Shown here: piece by piece, positions 62,034-64,000 of the stretch
Layout of the letters: the number at the start of each line of letters is the position of its first letter
Position numbering within the stretch: position 1 is the first letter of the stretch
Notes under the pieces: model-generated
Databases searched by the model: none
Told to the model about the DNA's origin: nothing
Seen by the model: only the letters and a program-made list of their open reading frames with translations
Position numbers and translations under genes: made by a program
Assembly (NCBI RefSeq): GCF_032595355.1
Contig: NZ_JASMWN010000020.1
Span: 47,083-111,082, forward strand
DNA length: 64,000 nt
Direction: 5' to 3'
DNA from: Sedimentitalea todarodis
GTDB lineage: Bacteria; Pseudomonadota; Alphaproteobacteria; Rhodobacterales; Rhodobacteraceae

Positions 62034-64000
62034 CTATAAATCCTCCAGCAAGGCTGCGAGGTCGGCATCGACATCACCCGGGTCTGCATCCGGTGTCGCG
62101 TCATCGTCAAATCCGGCCAACAGGTCGTCCAGCCCCAGATCATCGCTTTCCCCGTCTGTCACATCGCCTGCGGCTTCGGGCGCGGCAACCGGCGCGGGTT
62201 TCGGTGGCGATGGTGGCGGCGGCGGCACATCTGACCACGGACCGAGGATGTCGCCCCCGGCGAGCGACTGGAACGAGGCCAGCCGGATTTCATCGCGGCC
62301 CTTGATCGATACCACTGGCATCACACCTCGCGCCATGACCTTTTCCACTTTCTCGAGCGTCAAGTTACGCTCGGTGCAAGGCAAGGCAACCTGATCGCCA
62401 TATTGATCGGTGACAAAGTGATAGGGCCTGTCCCCCAGCGACATGACCGAACCAAGTCCCAGATGCGCGCCGTTCTCCTTGTAGGATTTGGCCAGCAGGA
62501 TCGCCACGAGCACAACCGGGTTGGCCCAAAGCATCCCGCGCAGCCCCGCCGACATCGTGAATTCTTCGAAATCGAATTCATAGATCGGCTCGGATTTCGC
62601 GCCATAGGAACGACGCAGCAGGAACCGGGGCGCGGCAAGGCCAAGATACCCGGCCTCGGGCATCGCGCGTAACGTGTCCCAGGCGGTTGCCACCAACGGA
62701 TGGCGCTCTTCTTTCTCGGTATCCATGAAGCTCTGCGAGAGCGCCGCAAGAAATGGAGCATCCACATGCGCCGCAACCCGCGCGATCCGCCCCAGCAATT
62801 CTGCATGCGGTGGCGTTTCCTCGAAGGTATAGAGCCCGATGACGGCGGAATAGCCTCCCCGCCCATTCTCCGGATCCAGCGGGGCCTCGGTCAACAGCCG
62901 GACAATCCCGGATTGGGTCAAATCCTCTGCCGCGGCCAGATCCGCGCCAATTTCCTCGGCCGATATGTCATACAGCATCACTTCGAGCGTATCATCCGTC
63001 TCGATACTGCGTGCAATCAGGTCCAATGTCCGCCATTGCGCCTCGATCGATTGAAACTCCGGATGATGCAGGATCAGCCGCATCGCGGTCGACAACGCCT
63101 CATCCACCGCCGCTTGCATTGCAACCTTATCCGCATCGGCCACGGCCCGCACATGCGGTCCTACGATCTGCGCGATCATGTCCTCGACCGGTGTTGCCGC
63201 AGTCATTTCCGCGTTTGTGTCGCCGATCAGCTTCTGGAACTCCGACAGTTTCAGATTGGCCGGAACCGCGATGCCGCCCGACCGCGTTTTTGGTGGTGCA
63301 ACAGGTGTCCCATAGGCCTCTCCCCATGCCTGGAGGCGCTGCGCCGCGTTTGCGGCGGTGGACCCGATTGAAAGCTGTGATCGAAGCCCCTGCAAGTCAG
63401 TCAGGACCGGGACTTTTTCATACAATTCGTCCGGGTGCAGATCATCCAGCCCATTCAGTTTGACCTCTACGCCGGCACCCTCTTTGCCGATGGGCAGCAC
63501 CAGCGCTGTCGCGAAACCCTCGATCACGTCCTCGACTGTGTCCGGGTCCAGCAGGATCGCTTCGCGCGCGGCAAGCGCGTCGCCAGTCTCAAGTTGTCCG
63601 CGCGCGGCACGCCCCGAAAAATCTCCCATCAACGCAATGCGAAAGCGTTTTCGGTTCAGCTTCTCGGCATCGGGCCGTTCCCCCGTCAACACGCCAAACG
63701 CGAATTCCGCTTCGCCCGCAGGCCCTGCATCCTCGTCCGCATCCTCAACCGGCGTCTCGCCCAGAAGATCGTTGAGATCAAGAACCGGGGCGGCGGGTTC
63801 GCTCAGGTCACCCAGCAAGTCGTCAAGATCGTCGGCGGGTACCTTCTCGGCCTCTGACACAGCGGCATCAGGAACTTCGGCCTCGCCCAGATCGCCCAGC
63901 AGGTCATCAAGATCGTCGGCGGGGCCTTCTTCGACGTCACGTCCACCCAAGAGTTCATCAGTTGACGCCTCGCTGTCTGAGGCGTCGGCGTCCTCCGGAT
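62034..64000 (-). CDS. T6SS sheath protein with TssB-like and TssC-like regions (partial, 5' end outside)
   Basis: At least 654 residues are visible and the frame is open to the window edge; the apparent start at 63950 is a TTG inside the frame and is not the real start. Visible order: an acidic N-terminal region with repeated DDLDDLLGDL motifs, a TssB-like segment (RFRIALMGDFSGRA ... LDDLHPDELYEKVPVL), a TssC-like domain (LHHPEFQSIEAQWRTLDLIA, VIGLYTFEETPP, RFLLRRSYGAKSEPIYEFDFEEF), then a proline-rich and acidic tail with LDDLLAGF. It could be a fused TssB-TssC or the second TssC-like protein (ImpD/TssC40) of rhizobial T6SS clusters. Confidence 0.8.
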   Translation of the reverse strand, partial: PEDADASDSEASTDELLGGRDVEEGPADDLDDLLGDLGEAEVPDAAVSEAEKVPADDLDDLLGDLSEPAAPVLDLNDLLGETPVEDADEDAGPAGEAEFAFGVLTGERPDAEKLNRKRFRIALMGDFSGRAARGQLETGDALAAREAILLDPDTVEDVIEGFATALVLPIGKEGAGVEVKLNGLDDLHPDELYEKVPVLTDLQGLRSQLSIGSTAANAAQRLQAWGEAYGTPVAPPKTRSGGIAVPANLKLSEFQKLIGDTNAEMTAATPVEDMIAQIVGPHVRAVADADKVAMQAAVDEALSTAMRLILHHPEFQSIEAQWRTLDLIARSIETDDTLEVMLYDISAEEIGADLAAAEDLTQSGIVRLLTEAPLDPENGRGGYSAVIGLYTFEETPPHAELLGRIARVAAHVDAPFLAALSQSFMDTEKEERHPLVATAWDTLRAMPEAGYLGLAAPRFLLRRSYGAKSEPIYEFDFEEFTMSAGLRGMLWANPVVLVAILLAKSYKENGAHLGLGSVMSLGDRPYHFVTDQYGDQVALPCTERNLTLEKVEKVMARGVMPVVSIKGRDEIRLASFQSLAGGDILGPWSDVPPPPPSPPKPAPVAAPEAAGDVTDGESDDLGLDDLLAGFDDDATPDADPGDVDADLAALLEDL

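Noticed and set aside
63950..63950. Start codon of the sheath protein at 63950
   Set aside because: The codon is TTG inside an acidic repeat region and the frame continues open to the window edge, so the true start is outside.
1..64000. CRISPR arrays, insertion sequences, tRNA or rRNA genes
   Set aside because: No regularly spaced repeats, transposase motifs, or cloverleaf/rRNA sequences were recognised on either strand.

Overview
The window is about 64 kb of GC-rich, densely packed chromosomal DNA. Gene content and arrangement suggest an alphaproteobacterium of the Rhodobacterales (Roseobacter group): a DUF1285 / MoxR / DUF58 / DUF4159 block, a type VI secretion (T6SS) cluster with no visible tssJ lipoprotein gene, a Pseudomonas-like branched-chain 2-oxoacid dehydrogenase operon, and PHA and polyphosphate storage genes. 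I saw no rRNA, tRNA, CRISPR array, insertion sequence or prophage. The taxonomic call is an inference from gene content. Many genes are joined by 4-nt ATGA/GTGA overlaps, so several long operons are likely.

Left third (1-19.4 kb): the 3' end of pncB; a peptide-type ABC transporter operon read leftward (binding protein, two permeases, double ATPase); idi; a P1-family (DmpA-like) peptidase; an SDR oxidoreductase; arfB; a YhhQ/VUT transporter followed by an unannotated small ORF and an intrinsic terminator; a UMF1-type MFS transporter, mepA and a phytase-like esterase as an overlapping operon; a hotdog thioesterase; yggT; recQ; yaaA; and a large soluble hybrid histidine kinase.

Middle (19.4-37.5 kb): an alpha-2-macroglobulin with an intact thioester motif overlaps pbpC (PBP1C), a periplasmic defence and peptidoglycan pair. 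A secreted hydratase-like protein follows. A leftward four-gene operon (MoxR ATPase, DUF58, DUF4159 and a GATase-like membrane protein) is divergent from a DUF1285 gene. Then come a hydroxypyruvate-isomerase-like gene and ppk2.

Storage and catabolism (36-45.6 kb, all leftward): bkdA1-bkdA2-bkdB-lpdV encode a complete branched-chain 2-oxoacid dehydrogenase, followed by phaC, phaZ and ppk2. This puts acyl-CoA supply, PHA synthesis, PHA mobilisation and polyphosphate metabolism side by side. The PhaC active-site box is S-W-C-N-G-G rather than G-x-C-x-G-G.

Right end (45.8-64 kb): an M15-like peptidase, an OmpA-family protein and a T6SS cluster. PpkA (+ strand) converges on a leftward operon: sheath protein (TssB-like plus TssC-like, running off the window), VgrG, a small uncharacterised protein, PAAR, the FHA protein TagH, TssK, TssL with an OmpA-like domain, TssM, TagF and a PP2C phosphatase. 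Kinase, phosphatase, FHA reader and a TssL carrying an N-terminal D-K-T-V-I-K-P motif together look like a full threonine-phosphorylation switch. Short acidic D-D-L-L motifs recur in the disordered parts of both the sheath protein and TagH. Baseplate, Hcp and ClpV genes are not in view and may lie beyond position 64000.
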